This document shows, one piece after another, positions 24,784 to 32,238 of a DNA stretch of 64,000 nucleotides; position 1 is the first letter of the stretch; the number at the start of each line of letters is the position of its first letter. A program made the position numbers and the translations under genes. Source of the stretch: Fen-183 sp036504335 (GTDB lineage Bacteria; Acidobacteriota; Thermoanaerobaculia; UBA5066); NCBI GenBank assembly GCA_036504335.1, contig DASXVJ010000024.1, forward strand, positions 1 through 64,000, written 5' to 3'. The notes beneath the pieces were generated by a model, which was not told the origin of the DNA, searched no databases, and was given only the letters and a program-made list of their open reading frames with translations.

Positions 24784-25413
24784 ATGGCCGACGAGAAGGA
24801 CCATCCGAACGGGGGCGGCGGCTTCACGCGCCGCGGACTCATCAAGGGCCTCGCGACGACCGCCGTCGCGTCCGCGACGGCCGGCGCCGCGGCGCTCGCC
24901 GAAGAGCGCGCGAAGGCCGACGCCGGCGGCGGGCTGCCCGTCAGCATCACGCTGAACGGCGCCGTGAAGAAGGGCGTCTTCGAGCCGCGCACGACGCTGG
25001 CCGAAGCGCTGCGCGACACCTGGGGCATGACGGGCACGAAGGTGGGATGCGAGCGGGGCGCCTGCGGCGCCTGCACCGTCCTCCTCGACGGCCTCGCCGT
25101 GAACTCGTGCCTCACGCTCGTCCACGATGCGGACGGCCGGAAGGTGACGACGATCGAGGGCCTCGGCTCGCCCGAAGCGATGTCTCCGATCCAGAAGGCC
25201 TTCGTCGACGCCGACGCCCTGCAGTGCGGCTTCTGCACGCCCGGAATGGTCGTCTCGTGCGCGGGACTCCTCGCGAAGGACCCTCACCCGACGCCCCACG
25301 CCGTGAAGGAGGCCGTCGCCGGCAACCTCTGCCGGTGCGGGACCTACACGGGCGTCTTCGACGCGTGCGAGGCGGCCGGAAGGGCCGAAAAGTCCGGGGT
25401 GACAAATGGCTGA
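24784..25413 (+). CDS. Tat-exported 2Fe-2S subunit of a periplasmic molybdenum hydroxylase
   Basis: A 209-residue protein. The N-terminus has a twin-arginine signal FTRRGLIKGL (Arg16-Arg17) and a hydrophobic stretch to about 40. The plant-type 2Fe-2S centre uses Cys89, Cys94, Cys97 and Cys109. The second, alpha-helical 2Fe-2S centre uses CGFC (148, 151) and CRC (183, 185). This is the PaoA/YagT architecture of periplasmic aldehyde oxidoreductases. It passes electrons from the molybdenum site to FAD. The stop overlaps the next start by 8 bases. Confidence 0.93.
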   Translation: MADEKDHPNGGGGFTRRGLIKGLATTAVASATAGAAALAEERAKADAGGGLPVSITLNGAVKKGVFEPRTTLAEALRDTWGMTGTKVGCERGACGACTVLLDGLAVNSCLTLVHDADGRKVTTIEGLGSPEAMSPIQKAFVDADALQCGFCTPGMVVSCAGLLAKDPHPTPHAVKEAVAGNLCRCGTYTGVFDACEAAGRAEKSGVTNG

Positions 25414-27754
25414 AGAGAAGAAAGAGAAAGAGAAGAATTCTGTGAAGGTGCCAGAGACGGCGGCCAACGCCGTGACGATCGAGATCGGGCTGGCGCCCCC
25501 ATACCCTTCTAAGAAAATCTCCATCTCTCTCCCTCCCGGTGATCCCGCGCCGTACAAGGTTGGGGAACGTCTCGTCACGGGTCGCCGCCGCCCGCGCCTC
25601 GATGGCCCGGAGAAGGTCACCGGCCGCGCCGTGTACACGCACGACGCGCGCAGGCCCGGGATGCTCCACGCGGGCATTCTTCGCTCCCCACACGCCCACG
25701 CGACGATCGTGTCCGTCGACACCTCGGCCGCCGAGAAGATCCCCGGCGTCGTCGTCGAGAACCCCGGGAAGAAGGTCGTCCGCTACCACGGCGAAGCGGT
25801 CCTCGCGCTCGCGGCTCCTACGCGCGCCGCCGCCGAGGACGCGCTGCGCGCCGTCAAGGTCGCGTACGACGTCCTCCCCCACACGGTCAGCCTCGCCGCG
25901 GCGCGCAAAGAAGGCGCTCCGCTCGTCTTCCAGAAGCAGGTCGAGGAGAAGCGCAGCGCGGGCGACGAGCCGGGCGCGGCGGCCGTCCTGCCCCAGGCCG
26001 GCAACGTTCGCGGGCCGAAGGCCTCCGGCAAGGGCGACGTCGACAAGGGCTTCGCCGAGGCGGAGGGCACGCTGGAAATCGTCACGACGACGTCCGTCCA
26101 GACGCACGTCCCGCTCGAGACGCACTCCCTCTTCGCCGAGTGGGTCGGCGGCACGCTCGAAGTGCAGGCCTCGACGCAGGGCACGTTCAGCGTCCGCGAC
26201 GAGCTCGCGGAGGTCTTCAAGCTCTCGAAGGACAAGGTCGTCGTGCGCGCCGAGTTCACGGGCGGCGGGTTCGGCGCGAAGTTCGGCGCGGGCGACTACG
26301 GCGTCTTCGCCGCGAAGCTCGCGAAAAAAGCGGGCAAACCCGTTCTCATGGCGCTCGACCGCAAGGGAGAGCACCTTTCCGCCGGCAACCGGCCCGACTC
26401 GTGGAACCGCGTGAAGCTCGGCTACAGGAAGGACGGCACCGTGACGGCCGCCGACTACGAGTCGTTCGGCACGGCCGGCGTCGCCACCGGCACCGGGACC
26501 GCCGGGTTCGTGAAGTCCGCCTACGGCTTCCCGGCCGTGAGGGCCGCCGAGTCCGACGTGTTCACGCACCTCGGCCCCGGCTGCGCGATGCGCGCTCCGG
26601 GCCACCCGCAGGGGTGCTTCGCCGTCGAGACCGCGCTCGAGGAGCTCGCGAGCCGCCTCGGAATGGACCCGCTCGCGCTGCGGCTGAAGAACGATCCCTC
26701 CGAGGTGCGGCGCGCGGAGTGGGAGATCGGCGCGAAAGAGATCGGCTGGTCGCGCCGCGCGGAGATCACGAAGGCAAACGAGGCCGCCGCCGCGGCCGGA
26801 GGCCCGCTCCGGCGCGGCCTCGGCTGCGCCGCGTCCCTCTGGTACACGTTCGTCGCGCCCGGTTCGCAGGTTCTCGTGCGCATCCACCGCGACGGCACGG
26901 TCGAGGTCGAGAACGGCGTTCAGGACATCGGCGGCGGCGTCAGGACGCCGATCGCGATGGTCGTCGCCGAGGAAATGGGCCTCCCCGTCGCGTCCCTCCG
27001 CGTGAAGATCGGCGACTCGCGCTACCCGTTCGGCCCCGCGTCGGGCGGCTCCGTGACGATCGGTTCCCTGATCCCGGCCGTGCGCGCCGCCGCGGTCCAC
27101 GCGCGAGAGAAGCTCATGGGCGTCGCCGCGAAGGTGCTCGGCGAGCCCGAGTCCGAGGTCCGGATCGCCGGCGGCGTCTTCTCCGCGAAGGGGAAGACGG
27201 CGGACTTCAGGAAGGTCTGCTCGCGCCTGCCCGGCGAGACGCTCGTCGCGACGGGCGACCGCGCGAAGGACTACGACGGAGCCGATACGCGGCTCTTCGG
27301 CGCGCAGTTCGCCGAGGTCGTCGTCGACGTCGAAACCGGCGTCGTGGCCGTGAAGAAAGTCGTCGCGGTGCACGACTGCGGGCAGCCCGTGTGGAAGACC
27401 GGGGTCGAGAGCCAGATCCGCGGCGGCATCCTGCAGGGCATCAGCTACGCGCTCTTCGAGGAGCGCGTCGTGGACGAACGTTCCGGCCGCGTCATGAATC
27501 CGGACGTCGAGTTCTACAAGATCCTCGGGAGCAAGGACACGCCGGAGATCGTCCCGCTGCTCGTCGACTTCTATCCCGGCAAGAACAACGCGCACGCGCG
27601 CGGCATCGGCGAACCGGCCACCGTTCCGACGGCGGCAGCCGTCGCGAACGCGGTCGCGCACGCGACGGGCGTCCGGCCGACGGCGCTCCCGATCACGCCG
27701 GCGAGGATCCTCGCCTTGCTCGGGAAGGTGCCGGCGCGGGAGGTGAGGGCATGA
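25406..27754 (+). CDS. molybdopterin-binding catalytic subunit (PaoC/xanthine dehydrogenase family)
   Basis: A 782-residue molybdenum hydroxylase large subunit. It has GPEKVTGRAVYTHDARRPGMLHAGILRSPHAHA at the start of the fold, GGGFGAKFG, MRAPGHPQGCFAVE, a NGVQDIGGG cofactor motif and the catalytic glutamate in ARGIGEPATVPTAAA. It would hydroxylate aldehydes or aromatic heterocycles at a cytosine-dinucleotide molybdenum cofactor. It has no signal peptide of its own and probably rides with the Tat-carrying small subunit. The first 45 residues, Lys/Glu-rich and then APPYPSKKISIS, contain two dispersed-element copies and are not part of the conserved fold. Confidence 0.92.
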   Translation: MAEEKKEKEKNSVKVPETAANAVTIEIGLAPPYPSKKISISLPPGDPAPYKVGERLVTGRRRPRLDGPEKVTGRAVYTHDARRPGMLHAGILRSPHAHATIVSVDTSAAEKIPGVVVENPGKKVVRYHGEAVLALAAPTRAAAEDALRAVKVAYDVLPHTVSLAAARKEGAPLVFQKQVEEKRSAGDEPGAAAVLPQAGNVRGPKASGKGDVDKGFAEAEGTLEIVTTTSVQTHVPLETHSLFAEWVGGTLEVQASTQGTFSVRDELAEVFKLSKDKVVVRAEFTGGGFGAKFGAGDYGVFAAKLAKKAGKPVLMALDRKGEHLSAGNRPDSWNRVKLGYRKDGTVTAADYESFGTAGVATGTGTAGFVKSAYGFPAVRAAESDVFTHLGPGCAMRAPGHPQGCFAVETALEELASRLGMDPLALRLKNDPSEVRRAEWEIGAKEIGWSRRAEITKANEAAAAAGGPLRRGLGCAASLWYTFVAPGSQVLVRIHRDGTVEVENGVQDIGGGVRTPIAMVVAEEMGLPVASLRVKIGDSRYPFGPASGGSVTIGSLIPAVRAAAVHAREKLMGVAAKVLGEPESEVRIAGGVFSAKGKTADFRKVCSRLPGETLVATGDRAKDYDGADTRLFGAQFAEVVVDVETGVVAVKKVVAVHDCGQPVWKTGVESQIRGGILQGISYALFEERVVDERSGRVMNPDVEFYKILGSKDTPEIVPLLVDFYPGKNNAHARGIGEPATVPTAAAVANAVAHATGVRPTALPITPARILALLGKVPAREVRA
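25431..25457 (+). repeat. dispersed AT-rich element, diverged copy at the start of the molybdopterin subunit
   Basis: The sequence reads GAAGAATTCTGTGAAGG followed by TGCCAGAG, joined on its 5' side to a polypurine run from about 25410. It encodes EKNSVKVPE. Confidence 0.5.
25495..25522 (-). repeat. dispersed AT-rich element, copy in the molybdopterin subunit N-terminal extension
   Basis: The reverse strand reads GGAGATTTTCTTAGAAGGG followed by TATGGGGG. It encodes PPYPSKKISI. Confidence 0.8.
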
Positions 27755-27773
27755 AATCCTTTGAAAGGGTCCA
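27751..27773 (+). repeat. dispersed AT-rich element, diverged copy across the FAD-subunit start codon
   Basis: The sequence reads GAAATCCTTTGAAAGGG followed by TCC. It encodes MKSFERV and includes the start codon. Confidence 0.45.
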
Positions 27774-28758
27774 ACCGCAGAGCTGGGACGACGCGGTAAG
27801 GATCCTCGCAGCGGCGAAAGAAAAGAAGATTTCTTCTGAAGCAAAGGGAGCGGGGACGGAACTCCTCGACCGGCTGAAGGAATACAACCTGGCCCCCGAT
27901 CAGGTCGTGGATCTCCGGAGGTTGCCCTCCCACTCTTCCATTCAAAAGAAATCTTCTGGCGCCATCTCCATTGGCGCGCTGGTGACCCTGACCGCGGTGG
28001 CCGAGGGCCTGAAGTCCGAGTTTCCCGCGCTCGCCGACGCCTGCCTCGGCGCCGCGACGCCGCAGATCCGCAACGCCGCGACGCTCGCGGGCAACCTCTG
28101 TCAGCGCCCGCGCTGCTGGTATTTCCGCTCGGCGGAGTTCCAGTGCCTCAAGAAGGGCGGCGTCGAGTGTCTCGCCAAATCCGGCGAGAACACGTTCCAT
28201 GCCGTTTTCGGGAACAACACCTGCGCGATCGTCCATCCCTCGGCGGCCGGCGTCGCGCTCGTCGCCCTGAACGCGCGCATCGAAACGCTCGCCGCGGGCG
28301 GCGGCCGGACGATCTCCGCCGCGGACTTCTTCCAGAGGCCCGAGGTCGACATCTTCACGGAGAACGCGCTGAAGGCCGGCGAGCTGATCGTCGAGATCCA
28401 CGTCGAGAAGCCGAAGGGGCTGCGCTCCGCGTACCGCAAGATCAAACAGAAGCAGGCGTTCGACTGGCCCCTTGCGGACGCGGCCGTCGCCTGGCGCGAC
28501 GTGGGCGGCGTCGCGACGGACGTCCGCATCGTGATCGGCTCCGCCGCTCCCGTGCCGTGGCGGGCGAAGGCGGCCGAGGCTCTCGTCGAGGGAAAGAAGA
28601 TCGACGCGGCGCTCGCGGCCCGGGCCGGCGCGGCGGCTCTCGAAGGTGCGACGCCGCTCGGCATGAACGCGTACAAGCTGCCGATCGTCGCAGCGGCCGT
28701 CCGGCGGACGCTTCTCGCGTCGGCCGGGCTCACGGACGGGACCGAGGCGTTCGGATGA
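27751..28758 (+). CDS. FAD subunit with 4Fe-4S insert of the molybdenum hydroxylase (PaoB-like)
   Basis: A 335-residue protein. It has the FAD-binding GAGTELLDRL and GALVTLTAVAE, and AATPQIRNAATLAGNLCQ. Cys117, Cys122, Cys132 and Cys140 within NLCQRPRCWYF to GGVECLAK are the four ligands of the 4Fe-4S cluster known in PaoB and 4-hydroxybenzoyl-CoA reductase beta subunits. It hands electrons to the final acceptor. The start ATG overlaps the previous stop. Two element copies lie near 24-33 and 60-69. Gene order is 2Fe-2S, Mo, FAD, unlike the paoABC order. Confidence 0.92.
   Translation: MKSFERVQPQSWDDAVRILAAAKEKKISSEAKGAGTELLDRLKEYNLAPDQVVDLRRLPSHSSIQKKSSGAISIGALVTLTAVAEGLKSEFPALADACLGAATPQIRNAATLAGNLCQRPRCWYFRSAEFQCLKKGGVECLAKSGENTFHAVFGNNTCAIVHPSAAGVALVALNARIETLAAGGGRTISAADFFQRPEVDIFTENALKAGELIVEIHVEKPKGLRSAYRKIKQKQAFDWPLADAAVAWRDVGGVATDVRIVIGSAAPVPWRAKAAEALVEGKKIDAALAARAGAAALEGATPLGMNAYKLPIVAAAVRRTLLASAGLTDGTEAFG
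27821..27850 (+). repeat. dispersed AT-rich element, copy in the FAD subunit
   Basis: The sequence reads AGAAGATTTCTTCTGAAGC followed by AAAGGGAG, with an adjoining purine run. It encodes KKISSEAKG. It is inverted relative to the copy at 27931. Confidence 0.7.
27931..27960 (-). repeat. dispersed AT-rich element, copy in the FAD subunit
   Basis: The reverse strand reads AGAAGATTTCTTTTGAATGG followed by AAGAGTGGG. It encodes HSSIQKKSSG. With the copy at 27821 it forms an inverted pair about 80 bases apart. Confidence 0.75.
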
Positions 28759-29003
28759 GCGCGCAGGACGGATACGCCGGATCGGACGCCGTCGCCCTCG
28801 ACCCGGCGCTGCGCTGCCGCCACCTCCGCACGAAGACGATGTTCGTCGCGACGGGCGACTGGGACGACCACGCGCGCGAGCATCCGTCCACGTCCGCGGC
28901 GTACTGGTGCCTGCAGGTCATGGGGTCCGTGGGTCCGGACGGACAGCCCGCCTGCCTCGACGACTGCCGGGCGGGCCGGGGCTGCTTCGAGGGCGAAGGC
29001 TGA
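28755..29003 (+). CDS. Cys-rich small protein linked to the molybdenum hydroxylase
   Basis: An 82-residue protein whose ATG overlaps the FAD-subunit stop (ATGA). It has five cysteines: LRCRHLRTKTMFV, AAYWCLQVMGSVGPDG and ACLDDCRAGRGCFEG. No signal peptide. The 'CrHLR.K.M' and 'YWC...GPDG...C...R.C' pattern looks like a metal or Fe-S binding module I recall from hypothetical proteins in other bacteria, with no known function. Its tight coupling to the hydroxylase genes suggests a role in maturation or electron transfer. Confidence 0.7.
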   Translation: MSAQDGYAGSDAVALDPALRCRHLRTKTMFVATGDWDDHAREHPSTSAAYWCLQVMGSVGPDGQPACLDDCRAGRGCFEGEG

Positions 29004-29013
29004 GCGTACGGCC

Positions 29014-29658
29014 GTGAGCGTTTCCGCCCTCCTCCTCGCCGCCGGCGCCTCCACGCGCTTCGGCTCGCCGAAGATGCTCGCCCCCGTGCCGCCCGAAGGG
29101 CGGCCCATGCTCTCCCACGTGATCGACACGTGGCGGGGCGCGGGCTTCGCGGAGATCGTGGTCGTTCTCGGCTCCGGGGCGCGGGAGATTCGGGAGAGGA
29201 CCGAAAATGATCTTCTTAGAATGAGTAAGGGGGAGACGCCCGTGCGCTGGGTCGAGAACCCCGCGTGGGAGTCCGGCATGTTCTCGTCCGTGCAGTGCGG
29301 CCTCGCCGCGCTGCGGGACTCTCTCTCGACGCACGTCGCCCTCGCTCCAGCCGATATTCCCTTTCTGAGAGTTCCTTCTCTTCGAACCCTTCTCTCGGCG
29401 ACGAACTTGCCGGAAGCCGACTCCCGCACGCTTCTCGTCCCCGTCTGCGGCCTGCGCCGCGGGCACCCGCTCCTGATTCCGGCGTACCTCGTCGCGCGCG
29501 TCCTCTCCTGGCCGCCCGACGACCGGCTGAACCGTCTCTTCGCGGAGCCGGACGTGAAGGTCCTGCATCTCGAAGGATTTGACGAGACGATCCTTCTCGA
29601 CGTGGACCGGCCCGCCGACCTGGCGGTCGCCGCGGCTCCCGCCGGGGCTCGCGCGTGA
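29014..29658 (+). CDS. MocA-like molybdenum cofactor nucleotidyltransferase
   Basis: A 214-residue NTP-transferase fold. It starts at a GTG with LLLAAGASTRFGSPKML, the nucleotide-binding signature of MobA/MocA proteins, and has the metal region HVALAPADIPFL and GLRRGHPLLIP. MocA attaches CMP to molybdopterin to make the cytosine-dinucleotide cofactor needed by PaoABC-type enzymes, which fits the neighbours. A dispersed element encodes DLLRMSKGE (about 64-73). The stop overlaps the next GTG. Confidence 0.87.
   Translation: MSVSALLLAAGASTRFGSPKMLAPVPPEGRPMLSHVIDTWRGAGFAEIVVVLGSGAREIRERTENDLLRMSKGETPVRWVENPAWESGMFSSVQCGLAALRDSLSTHVALAPADIPFLRVPSLRTLLSATNLPEADSRTLLVPVCGLRRGHPLLIPAYLVARVLSWPPDDRLNRLFAEPDVKVLHLEGFDETILLDVDRPADLAVAAAPAGARA
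29206..29233 (+). repeat. dispersed AT-rich element, copy in the mocA-like gene
   Basis: The sequence reads GATCTTCTTAGAATGAG followed by TAAGGGGG. The GAATGAGTAAG right half is identical to that at the prmA/rsmE junction. It encodes NDLLRMSKG. Confidence 0.75.
29357..29394 (-). repeat. diverged element copies, tail to tail, in the mocA-like gene
   Basis: CCCTTTCTGAGAG at 29359 and CTCTTCGAACCCTTCTC at 29378 both resemble the pyrimidine strand of the element. They encode FLRVPSLRTLL. The match is partial and could be ordinary codon usage. Confidence 0.3.
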
Positions 29659-30437
29659 GCACGAAGATCTTTCTCGACCTCCCGGCGATCCTCGCCGAGC
29701 ACGGCCGCGCCGCGCTCGCAACCGTCGTCTCCGCGACGGGCTCCACGCCCCGCGAGGCCACCGCCCGGATGCTCGTCCTGCCCGGCGGCGCGACGCGCGG
29801 CACGATCGGCGGCGGGAAGTTCGAGTCGCTCGTCATCGAGGACGCGCGGAAGCTGCTCGACGGCCGCGGCCTCCCGTTCACGAAGAGATACGACTTCCGG
29901 CCCGAGGGCCCCGGCACGTTCGGCGCCGTGTGCGGCGGGACGGCGACGGTCCTTCTCGAGCTGCTCGAACACGCGCCGCGGCTGCTCGTCGTGGGCGCCG
30001 GCCACTGCGGGCGCGCGCTCGCTCGCATGGCGTCGTTCGCGGGCTGGGCCGTGGCCGTCGCGGACGAAAGGCCCGAACAGCTCGATCCCGCCGAGTTTCC
30101 CGAGGGCGCCGACCTCGTGCAGGTGAGGGACGACTACTCCGATCTCCCGCTGCCCGGGCCGGAGGACTCCGTCGCGCTCGTCTCCCGCGGCCACGTGACG
30201 GACGGCCGCGCCTTCCGCCGGCTGCGCGGCGTCCCCGTCGCCTATCTCGGGATGATGGGGAGCAACGCGAAGAAGAAGGCGCTCTTCGACGAGCTCCGCC
30301 GGGAAGGCTGGGGCGAGGACGAGCTCGCGAGGGCGCACAGCCCGATCGGCCTCGCCATCGGGGCCGAGTCGCCGGAGGAGATCGCGGTCGCGATCGTCGC
30401 CGAGCTCGTCAAGGTCCGGCGCGGACGCGGCGCCTGA
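29655..30437 (+). CDS. XdhC/CoxI-family molybdenum cofactor insertion factor
   Basis: A 260-residue protein. It has the XdhC N-terminal segment ATVVSATGSTPREATARMLV and TIGGGKFES, a central LLVVGAGHCGRALARMA nucleotide-binding loop, and the C-terminal YLGMMGSNAKKKALFDEL and PIGLAIGAESPEEIAVAIVAE. XdhC proteins bind the molybdenum cofactor, protect it and insert it with its sulfido ligand into the hydroxylase. This completes the operon: three subunits, a nucleotidyltransferase and an insertase (compare PaoD). Confidence 0.9.
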   Translation: MSTKIFLDLPAILAEHGRAALATVVSATGSTPREATARMLVLPGGATRGTIGGGKFESLVIEDARKLLDGRGLPFTKRYDFRPEGPGTFGAVCGGTATVLLELLEHAPRLLVVGAGHCGRALARMASFAGWAVAVADERPEQLDPAEFPEGADLVQVRDDYSDLPLPGPEDSVALVSRGHVTDGRAFRRLRGVPVAYLGMMGSNAKKKALFDELRREGWGEDELARAHSPIGLAIGAESPEEIAVAIVAELVKVRRGRGA

Positions 30438-30441
30438 ATTC

Positions 30442-31386
30442 TCAGCGGCCGGCCGGAACCCCCGCGTAGACCGGCGTGAGCCAGCCGTAGCGGTCCTCGA
30501 CCCGCCCCTCGACGATGTCGAAGAACGACTTCTGGATCGCCTCCGTCATCGGCCCGCGCAGCCCGTTCCCGACGGGGATCCGGTCCACGGAGCGGATCGG
30601 AGTGATCTCGGCCGCGGTGCCCGTGAAGAACATCTCGTCGGCCGCGTAGATCATCTCGCGCGGAATCGTCTTCTCTTCCATCTGGAAACCGAGCTCGCGC
30701 GACAGCTGGATGACGGAAAGCCGCGTGATGCCCGGCAGCGTCGAGGCCGAGAGCGGCGGCGTGTAGAGGCGGCCTTTCCAGACGAGGAAGAGGTTCTCGC
30801 CCGAGCCCTCGGAGATGCGCCCGTTGTGGTCCAGGGCGATCCCCTCGTGGTACCCGTTCGTGATCGCCTCCATCTTGATGAGCTGGCTGTTCGCGTAGTT
30901 CGCCGTCGCCTTGGCCATCGCGGGCATCGTGTTCGGCGCGATGCGCATCCACGACGAGCAGCACACGTCGACACCCTTCTCGAGCGCCTCCGCGCCCAGG
31001 TACTTGCCCCACTCGTAGCAGCCGATGGCGACGTCGACGGGGTTCGGGAACGGGTTGACGCCGAGAGAGCCGTAGCCGCGGTAGACGAGCGGCCGGATGT
31101 AACAGGCCGGGAACCCGTTCGCGCGGACGACCTCGAGGGTCGCCTCGCGCAGCTGCTCGAGGGTGTACGGGATCGTCATCCGGTAGATCTTGGCGGACCA
31201 GAAGAGGCGGTCGAGATGGTCGTCGAGCCGCAGGATCGCGGGGCCGCGCGCCGTGTTGTAGCAGCGCTCGCCTTCGAAGACGCCGGAGCCGTAATGGAGC
31301 GCGTGCGTGAAGACGTGGATTTTCGCGTCCGCGAAATCCACAAGCTTCCCGTTCATCCAGATCTTCTTGACGTTTTCGAAGCTCAT
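30442..31386 (-). CDS. ilvE: branched-chain amino acid aminotransferase
   Basis: A 314-residue fold-type IV PLP enzyme. It has HALHYGSGVFEGERCY, IRPLVYRGYGSLGVNP, the Schiff-base lysine in NSQLIKMEAITNGY, and the ISEGSGENLFLV phosphate loop with the FTGTAAEITPIRSVD C-terminal motif. These are IlvE hallmarks. It transaminates Leu, Ile and Val. Length is normal. The gene stands alone leftward, ending 4 bases from the converging xdhC-like gene. Confidence 0.95.
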   Translation of the reverse strand: MSFENVKKIWMNGKLVDFADAKIHVFTHALHYGSGVFEGERCYNTARGPAILRLDDHLDRLFWSAKIYRMTIPYTLEQLREATLEVVRANGFPACYIRPLVYRGYGSLGVNPFPNPVDVAIGCYEWGKYLGAEALEKGVDVCCSSWMRIAPNTMPAMAKATANYANSQLIKMEAITNGYHEGIALDHNGRISEGSGENLFLVWKGRLYTPPLSASTLPGITRLSVIQLSRELGFQMEEKTIPREMIYAADEMFFTGTAAEITPIRSVDRIPVGNGLRGPMTEAIQKSFFDIVEGRVEDRYGWLTPVYAGVPAGR

Positions 31387-31440
31387 TCCGGCCTCCGGGC
31401 CGAGATCCTAACCGAAAGCGTCGAAGATTCGGGCGCTCGA

Positions 31441-32223
31441 TCAGCCCCGGTCGACCAACCGGGCGAGAGCGACGACCACGGCCGTCTCGAGGCGGAGGAT
31501 GCGGGGGCCGAGAGAGAAGAAAAGAGAAGAATTTTCTTCGAATAGTGAGATCTCGGGCGGCGCGAAGCCACCCTCGGGGCCGATCGCGGCGACGGCGGCC
31601 CCGGGGAACGGTCCGGCAAGCGGCGCGCTTCCGGCGTCTGCGACCAGCACTTTCTCCCCTCTTACCCTTCTAAGAAAATCCCCGGTGCTCCTCGGACCGT
31701 CCACGAAGGGCACGACCGTGCGGTCGCACTGTTTCGTCGCCTCCTCGGCGATCCGCACGAGCCGCGGGATCCGCTTCGCGAGAGCCGCGACGTGCGCGCG
31801 CTGGGATCGCTCGGCGTCGAGGAGGACGAAGCCGGCCGCGCCGCACTCGGTGCCCTTCTCGATCGCCCACTCCACGCGCGCCGGCTCCGCACACGCGAGC
31901 GCGACGACGACGCGGTTCGCGGGCTCGCCGGGGAGGGAAGAAAAGGAAGAGGAAGAAGAAGAAACGGAAGAAGAGAAGATTCTCTTAGAAAGTAAGAGGG
32001 CGATGGCGGAGCCGCCGCTCACGAGCACCGCCGCGGCCCGGGCGCCCTTCCCGTCGAGAGCGACGACTTCGTCGCCGTCCCTCAGGCGCCTCGAGCGCAC
32101 GTGCGCTCTCTCTTCCACCCTCAAAGAAATCTTCTGGTGCTCTTCGGGCTTCGCAAGGTGGGCCGCCAGATCCGGCACGAGCACGCGCGGCGGGCGCGAG
32201 GGGGCGGAGTCCTTCTTACTCAT
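31441..32223 (-). CDS. rsmE: 16S rRNA m3U1498 methyltransferase RsmE
   Basis: A 260-residue SPOUT-family methyltransferase with an N-terminal PUA-like domain. It has ARVEWAIEKGTECGAAGFVLLDAERS and IAEEATKQCDRTVVPFV, and the knot motif AAIGPEGGFAPPEISLF followed by LGPRILRLETAVVVAL. All are RsmE signatures. Between the domains (about 75-100) is a SKRIFSSS then Ser-rich insertion that orthologues do not need; it is made by a dispersed element plus a polypurine tract. Four further element copies lie in or at the ends of the gene. It overlaps prmA by 8 bases. Confidence 0.92.
   Translation of the reverse strand: MSKKDSAPSRPPRVLVPDLAAHLAKPEEHQKISLRVEERAHVRSRRLRDGDEVVALDGKGARAAAVLVSGGSAIALLLSKRIFSSSVSSSSSSFSSLPGEPANRVVVALACAEPARVEWAIEKGTECGAAGFVLLDAERSQRAHVAALAKRIPRLVRIAEEATKQCDRTVVPFVDGPRSTGDFLRRVRGEKVLVADAGSAPLAGPFPGAAVAAIGPEGGFAPPEISLFEENSSLFFSLGPRILRLETAVVVALARLVDRG
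31525..31552 (+). repeat. dispersed AT-rich element, copy in rsmE
   Basis: The sequence reads GAAGAATTTTCTTCGAATAG followed by TGAGATC, with a purine run upstream from about 31509. It encodes SLFEENSSLF, another reading frame. Confidence 0.65.
31656..31683 (-). repeat. dispersed AT-rich element, copy in rsmE
   Basis: The reverse strand reads GGGATTTTCTTAGAAGGG followed by TAAGAGGGG, a full match. It encodes GDFLRRVRGE, again another frame. Confidence 0.8.
31939..31999 (+). repeat. dispersed AT-rich element with polypurine tract, copy in rsmE
   Basis: A GAAGAAAAGGAAGAGGAAG-type purine run (31939-31978) leads into GAAGATTCTCTTAGAAAG followed by TAAGAGGGCG. It encodes LLLSKRIFSS and a Ser-rich run, the interdomain insertion of RsmE. 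Confidence 0.8.
32111..32136 (-). repeat. dispersed AT-rich element, copy in rsmE
   Basis: The reverse strand reads AGAAGATTTCTTTGAGGG followed by TGGAAGAG. It encodes QKISLRVEE. Confidence 0.7.
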
Positions 32224-32238
32224 TCGAAGAAATCCAGC
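32212..32238 (-). repeat. dispersed AT-rich element across the prmA stop and rsmE start
   Basis: The reverse strand reads GGATTTCTTCGAATGAG followed by TAAGAAGG. Its ATGAGTAA supplies both the rsmE start codon and the prmA stop codon. Confidence 0.8.
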
